In this document: positions 44,711 through 53,619 of the stretch, one piece after another
How positions within the stretch are numbered: position 1 is the first letter of the stretch
Layout: each line of letters begins with the position of its first letter
Assembly: GCF_035555955.1 (NCBI RefSeq)
Contig: NZ_DATMGA010000011.1
Location: forward strand, 1 to 64,000
Length of the DNA: 64,000 nucleotides
Reading direction: 5' to 3'
Source: Eoetvoesia sp035555955
GTDB lineage: Bacteria; Pseudomonadota; Gammaproteobacteria; Burkholderiales; Burkholderiaceae_B
Program-made: the position numbers and the translations under genes
The notes under the pieces: model-generated
What the model saw: the letters and a program-made list of their open reading frames with translations, nothing else
What the model was told of the DNA's origin: nothing
The model's database searches: none

Positions 44711-45047
44711 GCTCGTTAAGCCTCTTTTGGTATGCAAGCCAGCATTTTAGCTTAGGGTTCAACGGCGCCGAAGGGCGGCCGGGCCTATCGGCTCGGATGC
44801 ATCCGGCCGTGGCGCTATCTTCTGGCAGAGCGTCAACAGGTTCCAGGAGCCCGGACTGTTTCTACCGACTACGCTCCTAGGGAAATCCAGCATAATAAAA
44901 TTAGTTGAAAATTTCAACTTTTACGATATTCTTCATTCTATGCTGGCGGGAATCCGAAGCTGGCGCGCGCCTGGCGGACCCGTATGCCCGACCAGGGCGC
45001 CCTGGCCCGCCTTGCCGCAAATCCTGAATATCCGAGGAGCTGGAACA
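44711..45047. other. Divergent gap between MarR regulator and M20 amidohydrolase
   Basis: 337 bases without a supported gene. AT-rich only at 44890-44940, where an inverted repeat marks the control region. GAGGAG at about 45034 is the ribosome site of the next gene. Confidence 0.5.
44903..44919. promoter_or_regulatory. Perfect inverted repeat, probable MarR operator
   Basis: AGTTGAAA and TTTCAACT flank a single A. It lies about 190 bases from the MarR start and 130 from the M20 start, in the AT-rich strip. MarR dimers bind such 16-20 bp palindromes. Confidence 0.55.
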
Positions 45048-46205
45048 ATGGGCTTGAATCCTGAAGTACAGGCGCTGGGCGCCGATATGAGGAACTGGCG
45101 GCGCGACATACACCGATACCCGGAGCTGGGTTTCAAAGAGCACAGAACCGCCGAAAAGGTCGCGGCGCTGCTGCAGGGCTGGGGCATCGAGGTGGTTGCC
45201 GGCTTTGGCGGCACGACCGGCGTCATCGGCACCTTGCGCGGCCGCCGCGGGCCGGGCATGACCATAGGCTTGCGCGCCGACATGGACGCCCTGCCGATGC
45301 AGGAAACCGGCAATGTCGCGCACAAGTCGGTGCACGACAATGTGTTCCATGGCTGCGGCCACGACGGCCATACGTCCATATTGCTGGGTGTCGCCAAGTA
45401 CCTGTCTTCCCATGACGACTTCAAGGGCACCGTGCACTTCATCTTCCAGCCGGCCGAAGAAACATTGCGCGGCGGCTCTGAACTGGTGCGCCAGGGACTG
45501 TTCACGCAGTTTCCCTGCGACGAAATCTATGCCCTGCACAACAACAACGGCATCCCGGCCGGCAAGATCGGCGTGCGGGTCGGGGCCATATTGTCGGCCT
45601 GCGATTTGTTCCGCATCCATATCAAGGGCGTGGGCAGCCACGCGGCATTCCCGCATAAATCGATAGACCCTATCGTGGTCGGCGCGTCGATCGTGCAGTC
45701 GCTGCAGAGTATCGTCAGCCGCAACGTCGACCCGTTTCATTCAGCCGTGCTCAGCGTGTGCCAGTTCCACGCCGGAACGGCCATCAACGTCATCCCCGAA
45801 ACCGCGCAGTTGGAAGGCACGGTGCGCACGCTTTCCAAAGAGGCGCAGGCGCTGATCCTGCAACGCATGCGGGCGGTTTGCGACGGCGCGGCGCAGACTC
45901 ACGGCTGCGCGGTCACGTTCGAGCATCTGCAGTCCTCGCCTCCCACCATCAATACCAAAGAGCAGACCGAGGTCGTGCGGCGGGCGGCCGCAAGCGTGGT
46001 GGGCGAGGAAAACGTGGCCGAGGACGCCGATCCGCTCATGGCTTCCGAGGATTTTGCGTTCATGCTGGAAGAACGGCCCGGGTCGTATTTCTACCTGGGC
46101 CACAATGGATTGACCTGCCACCATCCGCAGTTCGACTTCGACGATGACACCTCGCCGATCGGGGCCGGCGTATTCGTTGAAATCATTCGCCAGCGGCTTG
46201 GTTGA
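45048..46205 (+). CDS. M20 family amidohydrolase (aminoacylase/hippurate-hydrolase type)
   Basis: 385-residue metallohydrolase. Metal motifs GLRADMDALPMQ, FHGCGHDGHT and QPAEET (catalytic Glu) are present, and the dimerisation lid begins at GVGSHAAFPH. M20D members hydrolyse N-acyl or N-aroyl amino acids such as hippurate. GAGGAG lies before the ATG. A second M20 gene follows 222 bases later; substrates probably related. Confidence 0.87.
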   Translation: MGLNPEVQALGADMRNWRRDIHRYPELGFKEHRTAEKVAALLQGWGIEVVAGFGGTTGVIGTLRGRRGPGMTIGLRADMDALPMQETGNVAHKSVHDNVFHGCGHDGHTSILLGVAKYLSSHDDFKGTVHFIFQPAEETLRGGSELVRQGLFTQFPCDEIYALHNNNGIPAGKIGVRVGAILSACDLFRIHIKGVGSHAAFPHKSIDPIVVGASIVQSLQSIVSRNVDPFHSAVLSVCQFHAGTAINVIPETAQLEGTVRTLSKEAQALILQRMRAVCDGAAQTHGCAVTFEHLQSSPPTINTKEQTEVVRRAAASVVGEENVAEDADPLMASEDFAFMLEERPGSYFYLGHNGLTCHHPQFDFDDDTSPIGAGVFVEIIRQRLG

Positions 46206-46427
46206 CGGGACGGGGGCCGCCGCTGAAGGTACTTATCGCCGCGGCCGGAGGGCGGTGTCCGGCGCGGGACTCGAAGGTATATGATACGAATTGTCGAGCA
46301 TTGATTTCCAGCGTTGACGCATCCGCTTGCGCTGCGGCGGGTTCCGCCTCAATCCGGCTGTTGGAATGCGCATTTTCAAGGCGCCTGGCGCATCGACCGC
46401 TGGCGCCGACCGTGCAATGGAAAAAAC

Positions 46428-47687
46428 ATGAATCCTCTGACCCAGGCTCTTGAGGCATCCGCTGCAGCCATGCTGCCGGCGCTCGAAACCATCTACAAAG
46501 ACCTGCACCGCAACCCCGAACTTTCCATGCAAGAGGTGCGTACGGCCGGCATTGTCGCCGATTTCCTGGAAAACCTTGGCAGCTACACGGTAACGCGCGA
46601 AGTCGGGGCGACCGGGGTTGTCGGCGTCCTGAAAAATGGCGAGGGTCCCGTCGTCATGCTGCGCGCCGACATGGACGCGCTGCCCATGGCCGAAGCCACC
46701 GGACTGCCGTATGCCAGCACCGTTACGGCCAAGGATGAAGACGGCTTCGATACCGGCGTGGCGCACAGTTGCGGCCACGACCTGCACGTAACCTGGCTGC
46801 TTGGCGCGGCGCAGCTTCTTGCCCAGAATACGGATGCGTGGGCGGGGACACTGATGGTGGTGTTCCAGCCGGGCGAAGAGGTTGGCCGCGGTGCGCAAAG
46901 CATGATCGACGATGGCATGATGCAGCGCTTCCCCAAGCCGGACATCATTCTTGGCCAGCATGTCATGGTGGGCAAGGCTGGCACGGTGGGGTATCGCGAC
47001 GGAACCATCCTGTCGGCGGGCGACAGCCTGAAGGTTCGGCTTTTCGGGCGCGGATCCCATGGCTCCCAGCCGCAAACCGCCATCGACCCGGTCGTCATGG
47101 CCGCTTCCACCGTCATGCGGCTGCAAACCGTGGTGTCGCGCGAGATCGCGCCTGCCGACAGCGCCGTACTGACCATAGGCGCGCTGCAGGCGGGCACGAA
47201 AGAAAACATCATCCCCGACGAGGCGACGCTCAAGCTCAATGTGCGCACCTACGACGAAAACGTGCGCAAACACGTGCTGGGGGCGATCCGGCGCATATGT
47301 TGCGCCGAATGCGCGGCGTCCAATTCGCCTCGGGAGCCCGAGTTCACGCCGCTGAGCAGCTATCCGCTGACGCGCAACGATGTCGAGGCGACCGCGAAGG
47401 TGGCCGGCGCGTTCAAGGCTCAGTTCGGCGACTGCGCCTACGAAACCCCGCCGGCTGCGGCCAGCGAGGACTTCAGCATCTTCGGGCGCGCCTGGAGGGT
47501 TCCCTATGTGTTCTGGTTCGTGGGCGGCACCGATGCCGCAACCTACGACGACGCGGTCGCAAGCGGCCAGCTCAACGCCATTCCCAGCAACCATTCGCCC
47601 AAGTTCGCACCGGTGCTCGACCCCACGTTGAAAACGGGGCTGCAGTCCATGCTGACCGCTGCGTCGGCGTGGCTGTGCAAGGGTTGA
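46428..47687 (+). CDS. M20 family amidohydrolase, second copy
   Basis: 419-residue relative of the previous gene, only moderately similar. MLRADMDALPM, AHSCGHDLHV and FQPGEEV carry the metal ligands and catalytic Glu. It is longer by an acidic insert (VTAKDEDGFDTG) before the CGHD motif. Start ATG follows GGAAAAAAC. May be an N-acyl amino acid hydrolase; ends seven bases before the TRIC-type gene. Confidence 0.87.
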   Translation: MNPLTQALEASAAAMLPALETIYKDLHRNPELSMQEVRTAGIVADFLENLGSYTVTREVGATGVVGVLKNGEGPVVMLRADMDALPMAEATGLPYASTVTAKDEDGFDTGVAHSCGHDLHVTWLLGAAQLLAQNTDAWAGTLMVVFQPGEEVGRGAQSMIDDGMMQRFPKPDIILGQHVMVGKAGTVGYRDGTILSAGDSLKVRLFGRGSHGSQPQTAIDPVVMAASTVMRLQTVVSREIAPADSAVLTIGALQAGTKENIIPDEATLKLNVRTYDENVRKHVLGAIRRICCAECAASNSPREPEFTPLSSYPLTRNDVEATAKVAGAFKAQFGDCAYETPPAAASEDFSIFGRAWRVPYVFWFVGGTDAATYDDAVASGQLNAIPSNHSPKFAPVLDPTLKTGLQSMLTAASAWLCKG

Positions 47688-47694
47688 TGCAGGC

Positions 47695-48318
47695 ATGAAC
47701 GAGCATATGTTTTTTACGGCGCTCGACATGCTGGGCACGTTCGCGTTCGCCATCAGTGGTGCGGTGGCGGCCCGGCAGAAACGGCTCGATTTGTTCGGTG
47801 TCTTGTCGATCGCCTATATCGTGGCTTGCGGTGGTGGGATCATGCGTGACGTCGCCATCGGCGCCATCCCCCCGGCGGGTTTGTCCGATTGGCGCTATCT
47901 GGCGGTTGCCGTGCTGGCGTCCTTGTTGACCATTGCATGTTATCCGCTGGTAAAGCGCATGACCAATCCCGTGCAGCTTTTTGACGCCTTGGGTCTGGGG
48001 TTTTTTGCGGTATTCGGCGCCCATAAATCTCTGGTCTACGGTCACAACATCGAGGTGGCGGTCATGCTGGGCGTTACCGCGGCCGTCGGCGGCGGCGTGC
48101 TGCGCGACGTCCTGCTGAATCGCACGCCCCTGATATTGCGCAAGGAAATCTACGCATCGGCGGCGCTGGTGGCCGCCGTCATCCAGGTGCTCGGAGACAC
48201 GTTCGCCTGGCCGCAGCAATGGGTGCCCTGGGTGGGCATCGTCATATGCTTCGCGTTGCGCTATCTGTCGCTAAGCTATCGCTGGAATCTGCCGCGCTTT
48301 TCGGACGGCCCAGGGTAG
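47695..48318 (+). CDS. TRIC-type (UPF0126) membrane protein
   Basis: 207-residue protein with two UPF0126 repeats, each with three helices and a conserved glycine-rich turn followed by Arg-Asp: ACGGGIMRDV and VGGGVLRDV. Homologous to trimeric intracellular cation channels; bacterial members are cation channels of unclear role. Starts seven bases after the M20 gene, so co-transcription is likely. A terminator follows. Confidence 0.87.
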   Translation: MNEHMFFTALDMLGTFAFAISGAVAARQKRLDLFGVLSIAYIVACGGGIMRDVAIGAIPPAGLSDWRYLAVAVLASLLTIACYPLVKRMTNPVQLFDALGLGFFAVFGAHKSLVYGHNIEVAVMLGVTAAVGGGVLRDVLLNRTPLILRKEIYASAALVAAVIQVLGDTFAWPQQWVPWVGIVICFALRYLSLSYRWNLPRFSDGPG

Positions 48319-48346
48319 CGGCCGCCCGAAGAGGCGTGCTTTGCGC

Positions 48347-48371
48347 AAACGCCGCCATGAAGGCGGCGTTT
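48347..48371. terminator. Bidirectional terminator between TRIC gene and glcB
   Basis: AAACGCCGCC (48347-48356) and GGCGGCGTTT (48362-48371) pair perfectly around ATGAA; T-rich on either strand after the stem. The genes on both sides converge here. Confidence 0.85.
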
Positions 48372-48430
48372 TGCTTGGCGGTTGCGAACCGGCCCCGGGA
48401 GGATTCCGGGGCTGTGGGCAATGCAAGGCC

Positions 48431-50593
48431 TTACCCGCGCGCCTTGGCGACCTGGCGCCAGTGGTGCAGCAGGGGCTCGGTGTAGCCGTTGGGTTGTTCC
48501 AGGCCCTTGAAGACCAGATCGCACGCTGCCTTGAAGGCAATGGAGTCGTCGAAGTTGGGCGCCATGGGCCGATAGGCCGGATCGCCCTGGTTTTGCTTGT
48601 CGACCACCGCCGCCATGCGCTTCATGGTTTCGAGGATCTGCTCTTTGGTGGTGATGCCGTGGCGCAGCCAGTTTGCCATGTGCTGGCTGGAAATGCGCAG
48701 CGTGGCGCGGTCTTCCATGAGGCCGATGTCGTGGATGTCGGGCACTTTGGAGCAGCCTATGCCCTGGTCGATCCAGCGCACGACGTAGCCCAGGATGCCT
48801 TGCGAATTGTTGTCCAGCTCTTGCTGGATTTCCTGGGCCGACCAGTTGGGCTCGGCCGCCACGGGAATGGTGAGGATTTTCTCGAGCAGGGGTTCGTTCT
48901 GGCCTTCCATGCCGCGCTGTACTTCCTGGACGTCGATTTGATGATAGTGCAGGGCGTGCAGGGTGGCGGCGGTGGGCGACGGCACCCAGGCGGTGTTGCC
49001 GCCGGCCTTGAGGTGGCCGATTTTTTGCACCAGCATGTCGGCCATGAGGTCGGGCATGGCCCACATGCCCTTGCCGATCTGGGCGCGGCCGCGCAAGCCG
49101 CACTGCAGGCCCACCTGCACATTGTTGCGTTCGTAGGCGTCGATCCAGACGCTGCGCTTCATGTCGCCCTTGCGCACCATGGGGCCGGCCTCCATGGAGG
49201 TATGGATTTCGTCGCCGGTGCGGTCGAGGAAGCCGGTGTTGATGAAGGCGACGCGGGCGGTGGCCTGGGCGATGCAGGCCTTGAGGTTGACGCTGGTGCG
49301 CCGCTCTTCGTCCATGATGCCCATTTTGATGGTGTTGGGCGCGATGCCGAGCAGGGACTCGACGCGGGAGAAGAGCTCGCTGGTGAAGGCGACCTCGGCC
49401 GGGCCGTGCATTTTGGGCTTCACGATGTAGATGGAGCCGGCGCGCGAGTTGCCGCGCAGCTTCAGGTCGCTCATGGCGATGAGCGAGGAAACGACGGCGT
49501 CCATGATGCCCTCGGGCACTTCCTGGCCGTCGGCGTCGAGGATGGCCGGGTTGGTCATGAGGTGGCCCACGTTGCGGATGAGCATGAGCGAACGCGCGGC
49601 CAGGGTCTGGGTGTTGCCCTGCAGGTCGGTATAGCTGCGATTGGGGTTGAGCTTGCGGGTGAAGGTTTTGCTGCCCTTGGCGACTTCTTCGGTAAGGGTG
49701 CCGTTCATGAGGCCCAGCCAGTTGCGGTAGGCGAGCACCTTGTCGTCGGCATCGACGGCCGCGATGGAGTCCTCGCAGTCCATGATGGTGGTCAGCGCGG
49801 CCTCGAGCAGGATGTCTTTGATGCCGGCGCCGTCCTGCTGGCCGATGGGACTGTTCTTGTCGATCTGGATTTCGAAGTGCAGGCCGTTGTGCCGGAACAC
49901 CAGGGCCTCGGGGGAGGAGGCCTGGCCGCGGTAGCCCAGGAACAGGCCGGGCCGGGCCAGCGAGGTGCTGGAACGGTCGTGCATTTCGACTTCGAGCTTG
50001 CCGTCGGCCACCGAATAGCGGGCGGCGTCGGCGTGCGAGCCGCTGGCCAGCGGAATGCTTTGATCCAGGAAGCGCCGGGCGAATTCGATGACCTTGGCGC
50101 CGCGCACGGGGTTGTAGCCGCCGGCATGTCCGGCCCCGTCGTCTTCGGGAATGGCGTCGGTGCCGTACAGGGCGTCGTACAGGCTGCCCCAGCGCGCGTT
50201 GGCGGCATTCAGGGCGTAGCGTGCGTTGGTAATGGGGACGACCAGCTGCGGGCCGGCCTGGCTGGTGAATTCGACGTCGATGTTCTGCGTGTCGACGGCG
50301 ACGGAGTCGGGCGCGTCCTGCAGATAGCCGATTTTCTTCAGGAAGGCCTGGTAGGCCTGCAGGTCTTTGTAGCCGTTGGGGTTCTGGTGGTGCCAGGCGT
50401 CGATTTCGGCCTGCAGGCGGTCGCGTTCGGCCAGCAAGGCGCGGTTCTTGGGCGCCAGGTCGTTGATGATTTTGGCGAACCCGGCCCAGAAGGCGTCGGC
50501 GGAGATCCCGGTGCCCGCCAGGGCTTCATTCTGGATGAAGTCGTGCAGTACGGTGGCAATCTGCAGCCCATGCTGCTGGGTTCGTTGTGACAT
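48431..50593 (-). CDS. glcB: Malate synthase G
   Basis: 720-residue single-chain malate synthase, the length of isoform G. Conserved text: TIMDCEDSIAAVDADDK (catalytic Asp/Glu and magnesium), KMGIMDEERRTSVNL, and the GxxxxGKGMWAMPDLM region near residue 540. Condenses glyoxylate and acetyl-CoA to malate in the glyoxylate or glycolate route, consistent with growth on C2-yielding compounds. Start ATG has AAGGA seven bases upstream. Confidence 0.96.
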   Translation of the reverse strand: MSQRTQQHGLQIATVLHDFIQNEALAGTGISADAFWAGFAKIINDLAPKNRALLAERDRLQAEIDAWHHQNPNGYKDLQAYQAFLKKIGYLQDAPDSVAVDTQNIDVEFTSQAGPQLVVPITNARYALNAANARWGSLYDALYGTDAIPEDDGAGHAGGYNPVRGAKVIEFARRFLDQSIPLASGSHADAARYSVADGKLEVEMHDRSSTSLARPGLFLGYRGQASSPEALVFRHNGLHFEIQIDKNSPIGQQDGAGIKDILLEAALTTIMDCEDSIAAVDADDKVLAYRNWLGLMNGTLTEEVAKGSKTFTRKLNPNRSYTDLQGNTQTLAARSLMLIRNVGHLMTNPAILDADGQEVPEGIMDAVVSSLIAMSDLKLRGNSRAGSIYIVKPKMHGPAEVAFTSELFSRVESLLGIAPNTIKMGIMDEERRTSVNLKACIAQATARVAFINTGFLDRTGDEIHTSMEAGPMVRKGDMKRSVWIDAYERNNVQVGLQCGLRGRAQIGKGMWAMPDLMADMLVQKIGHLKAGGNTAWVPSPTAATLHALHYHQIDVQEVQRGMEGQNEPLLEKILTIPVAAEPNWSAQEIQQELDNNSQGILGYVVRWIDQGIGCSKVPDIHDIGLMEDRATLRISSQHMANWLRHGITTKEQILETMKRMAAVVDKQNQGDPAYRPMAPNFDDSIAFKAACDLVFKGLEQPNGYTEPLLHHWRQVAKARG

Positions 50594-50629
50594 ATCGGGA
50601 TCCTTGGGTAAAAATAGCCAAAAAGAAGG

Positions 50630-50662
50630 TAATAGTATGGCAACAGTTGTCAATTACTATTA
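50630..50662. promoter_or_regulatory. Long imperfect palindrome upstream of glcB
   Basis: TAATAGTA (50630-50637) and TACTATTA (50655-50662) flank an inner CAAC-A-GTTG (50641-50649) on nearly the same axis. AT-rich, 37 bases before the glcB start, between divergent genes. Probable operator, protein unknown. Confidence 0.4.
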
Positions 50663-50791
50663 GTATGGACTGTAGAGTAGAAGGACTCAATATCAGCGAA
50701 GTTCAAGGACTTGCTACTTAAAGTTCATTATCGGTGGCTGGCCGGCAGCCGTGCGTTTCCATCATTCATCCGCAATCAAGGAGCCGGAATC

Positions 50792-51079
50792 ATGAAAGCT
50801 CAGCTCAAACTCATCGGCGCTCCGTCGGCGCTGCTGCTTCTGGAAGGCTGGTCGGCGGTCGAGTCGCGCGATGCCATACACAAGACCTATATCTTCAAGA
50901 ACTTCAACGAAGCCTTCGGCTTCATGATGCGGGCCGCCCTGCAGGCCGAGAAGCTCGACCATCACCCCGAATGGAGCAATGTATACAACCGGGTAAGCGT
51001 CACCCTGACGACCCACGATGCCAAGGGCGTCACCGAACGCGACATCGCCCTCGCCTCCTTCATGGATCAGTTGGTCTGA
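50792..51079 (+). CDS. Pterin-4a-carbinolamine dehydratase-like protein
   Basis: 95-residue single-domain protein. The family motif EKLDHHPEW with the catalytic His pair, then NVYNRVSVTLTTHDAKGVTERDIALA, is complete. It dehydrates 4a-hydroxytetrahydropterin after phenylalanine hydroxylation, or is a moonlighting protein in molybdopterin-rich bacteria. No phenylalanine hydroxylase is seen in the window. AAGGAGCC precedes the ATG. Confidence 0.87.
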   Translation: MKAQLKLIGAPSALLLLEGWSAVESRDAIHKTYIFKNFNEAFGFMMRAALQAEKLDHHPEWSNVYNRVSVTLTTHDAKGVTERDIALASFMDQLV

Positions 51080-51081
51080 TG

Positions 51082-51119
51082 AGTGCCCCCACGCTGCGCC
51101 GCTAGTGCGGCTTGCCGCC
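51082..51119 (+). repeat. Dispersed GC-rich repeat copy
   Basis: AGTGCCCCCACGCTGCGCCG then CTAGTGCGGCTTGCCGCC. Shared with 59421-59475 and, weakly, 16868-16912. Intergenic, immediately after the dehydratase gene. Confidence 0.6.
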
Positions 51120-51177
51120 TTCTCTAGCTATATACTTCGCTTACTGTTTTTGATCATGCCGCATCGTGGAGTCGTTC

Positions 51178-52677
51178 ATGCAAGAGTCTTCCGGCTATGC
51201 CGGCCCGGCCGTGCTGCCGCAGTTCATTCCGTTTACCGGGTATCTCGACGCCCAGGCCGCCGTTGACCGCCTGATCGAAATCTACGACCGCAATACCGCT
51301 TTCATCCGCGCGGCCTTCGCCGACTATGCGGCCGGCCGGTTCACGCCGGGCCAGCGCGCCCGGGCCTATTACCCGGCCATACGCATCAAGGTCAGCACCT
51401 ACCAGGAAGTGGACAGCCGCCTGTCGTACGGCCATGTGGTCGAGCCGGGCAACTACATGACCACCATCACCCAGCCTTCCCTGTTCGCCGATTACCTGCG
51501 CGAGCAGATCGGGCTGCTGCTGAAGAACCACGGCGTGCCGGTGGAGATCGGCGAATCCGACATGCCGATACCGCTGCATTTTGCATTTACCGACGGCCAG
51601 TACGTCGAAGGGCAGTATTCGGATGCGCTGGGCGATTCGCTGCGCGACCATTTCGATGTGCCCGACCTGGTGGTCACCGACGACGCCATCGTCAACGGCA
51701 CCTGGCGCGGGCGGGGCGGCGAGCCGCAGCCGCTGGCGCCTTTCACGGCGCCCCGGGTCGACTACTCGCTGCATCGCCTGCAGCACTATACGGCCACGGC
51801 GCCCCGGCATTTCCAGAATTTCGTGCTGTTCACCAACTACCAGTTCTACATCGACGAGTTCTGCCAGTGGGCGCGCGAGACCCTGGCCAAGGAAGAAGGC
51901 GGCTATACCGCCCTGGTCGAGCCGGGCAATGTGGTGACCGAACGCGGAGCCGGCGCCGTTCCCAGCGGCCCGGCCCCTACGCGCATGCCGCAAATGCCTT
52001 CCTACCATCTGGTGCGCGAGAATCACAGCGGCATCACGCTGATCAATATCGGCATCGGGCCCTCCAACGCCAAGACGATCACCGACCACGTGGCGGTGCT
52101 GCGCCCCAACGCCTGGCTCATGCTGGGCCATTGCGCCGGGCTGCGCACTACCCAGCGGCTGGGCGACTACGTGCTGGCGCACGGCTATGTGCGGCAGGAC
52201 CACGTTCTGGATGACGACTTGCCGCTATGGGTGCCGGTTCCGCCCCTGGCCGAGATCCAGGTCGCCCTCGAAGACGCGGTGGCCGAGGCCTCGGGACTGT
52301 CGGGCTGGGAGCTCAAGCGCATCATGCGCACGGGAACGGTCGCCACCATCGACAACCGCAACTGGGAGCTGCGCGACCACCACGAGCCCGTGCAGCGCCT
52401 GTCGCAGTCGCGCGCCATCGCCCTGGACATGGAATCGGCCACCATTGCGGCCAACGGCTTTCGCTTTCGCGTGCCTTACGGCACCCTGCTGTGCGTGTCC
52501 GACAAGCCGCTGCACGGCGAGCTGAAGCTGCCCGGCATGGCCAGCGACTTCTACCGGCGCCAGGTGGGCCAGCACCTGCACATCGGCATCCGGGCGCTGG
52601 AAGGCCTGCGCGACATGCCGCCCGAGCGCCTGCATTCACGCAAGCTGCGCAGCTTCATCGAGACGGCGTTCAAGTAA
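51178..52677 (+). CDS. amn: AMP nucleosidase
   Basis: 499-residue enzyme. An N-terminal alpha/beta domain is followed by a nucleoside phosphorylase-like catalytic domain (INIGIGPSNAKTITDH, LGHCAGLR, ALDMESATIAANGF with the catalytic Asp/Glu). It splits AMP to adenine and ribose 5-phosphate. Start ATG chosen because GGAG ends six bases before it. The end overlaps the convergent IclR gene by eight bases. Confidence 0.93.
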   Translation: MQESSGYAGPAVLPQFIPFTGYLDAQAAVDRLIEIYDRNTAFIRAAFADYAAGRFTPGQRARAYYPAIRIKVSTYQEVDSRLSYGHVVEPGNYMTTITQPSLFADYLREQIGLLLKNHGVPVEIGESDMPIPLHFAFTDGQYVEGQYSDALGDSLRDHFDVPDLVVTDDAIVNGTWRGRGGEPQPLAPFTAPRVDYSLHRLQHYTATAPRHFQNFVLFTNYQFYIDEFCQWARETLAKEEGGYTALVEPGNVVTERGAGAVPSGPAPTRMPQMPSYHLVRENHSGITLINIGIGPSNAKTITDHVAVLRPNAWLMLGHCAGLRTTQRLGDYVLAHGYVRQDHVLDDDLPLWVPVPPLAEIQVALEDAVAEASGLSGWELKRIMRTGTVATIDNRNWELRDHHEPVQRLSQSRAIALDMESATIAANGFRFRVPYGTLLCVSDKPLHGELKLPGMASDFYRRQVGQHLHIGIRALEGLRDMPPERLHSRKLRSFIETAFK

Positions 52678-53446
52678 GCCCCGGAACCGGCTCCATGCGC
52701 CTGGAGATTTCGCTGGCGGTCTGCACGACCAGGCCCACCAGGGTTTCCTCGCTCAGTGCGGCGGGCTTGTCGGTGTCCAGGGTAAGCACCAGGCTGCCCA
52801 GGATTTCCTTGCCGCTGACCACGGGGGCGGCGATGCCGGTCACGCCCGCGTCGAGCTGGCCGTGCGAGATGTAATACCCCTGATGGCGGATTTGCTTGAG
52901 CGCCTTGGTGAAGGTCTGCCAGTCGTCACCGATCGCGCGCGCCGACTGGGCCGTAGCGGGGTCTTCCAGCGCCGCCTCGTAGAAGCGCTTGAGCTTGCGC
53001 CGGTTCATGTACGCGAGCACGATATGCGCCTGGGCGCCGAGAAACAGCGGCATCCGCAGGCCCTTGGTGTACGTAAGGGGCGCGACGGGCTGCTTGCCTT
53101 GCACCTGAAATACGTTCACTATGGTTTTGTCGTAGATGTTGCACAGCATTATGGTGCAGCCCGTCATCTCGGCCAGGCCGTGCATCAGGTCGTGTCCGGC
53201 CTGGATAATGGGGTCGTACGAGCGAATCAGGTATTCCAGCTCGATGATTTTCGGCCCCAGCCGGTAGCGTCCCGAGGTTCTGGACAGCATGCCGGCCTCG
53301 GTCAGGTCGCTGGCGTAGCGGTAAGCCGATGCGGCGCTGATTTCAAGCGCGGTGGATATTTCTTCGATCGCGACCAGCGGCTTGTGCTTTCCGAATAGAT
53401 TCAGAATGGCCAGGACGCGGTTGATGACCGAGGGAGAAGATGACAT
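52670..53446 (-). CDS. IclR-family transcriptional regulator
   Basis: 258-residue regulator: N-terminal winged helix (VIEEIS-like AIEEISTALEISAASAYRY) and an IclR effector domain from about residue 80 (YDPIIQAGHDLMHGLAEMTG). Divergent from the SBP-monooxygenase-hmgA operon, which it probably controls; a 174-base promoter region separates them. Ligand likely an aromatic acid of that pathway. Confidence 0.88.
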   Translation of the reverse strand: MSSSPSVINRVLAILNLFGKHKPLVAIEEISTALEISAASAYRYASDLTEAGMLSRTSGRYRLGPKIIELEYLIRSYDPIIQAGHDLMHGLAEMTGCTIMLCNIYDKTIVNVFQVQGKQPVAPLTYTKGLRMPLFLGAQAHIVLAYMNRRKLKRFYEAALEDPATAQSARAIGDDWQTFTKALKQIRHQGYYISHGQLDAGVTGIAAPVVSGKEILGSLVLTLDTDKPAALSEETLVGLVVQTASEISRRMEPVPGLT

Positions 53447-53529
53447 GACAAACAGGCTTCCGTAGTGAAAATCGTGGCGCTTGACAGGCGCTGTTTCTTA
53501 GGAGGAATCGTCTCACAAAAATAAATGCG

Positions 53530-53575
53530 TTGACAATTTAATTTCTTAAATCTAGACTTGTTTATCATTAGATAA
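53530..53575 (+). promoter_or_regulatory. Promoter and inverted repeat for the homogentisate-type operon
   Basis: TTGACA (53530-53535), 17-base spacer, TAGACT (53553-53558). Just downstream TTATC (53562-53566) and GATAA (53571-53575) form an inverted repeat around ATTA. A likely regulator site at the transcription start. Confidence 0.6.
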
Positions 53576-53619
53576 TAAAAAAGTTCAAAATAACACTTTT
53601 CACAAGACCGGAGACAACA

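Noticed and set aside
48341..50590. A 749-codon antisense open frame across glcB
   Set aside because: Val/Gly/His repetitive composition typical of a shadow; malate synthase G is certain.
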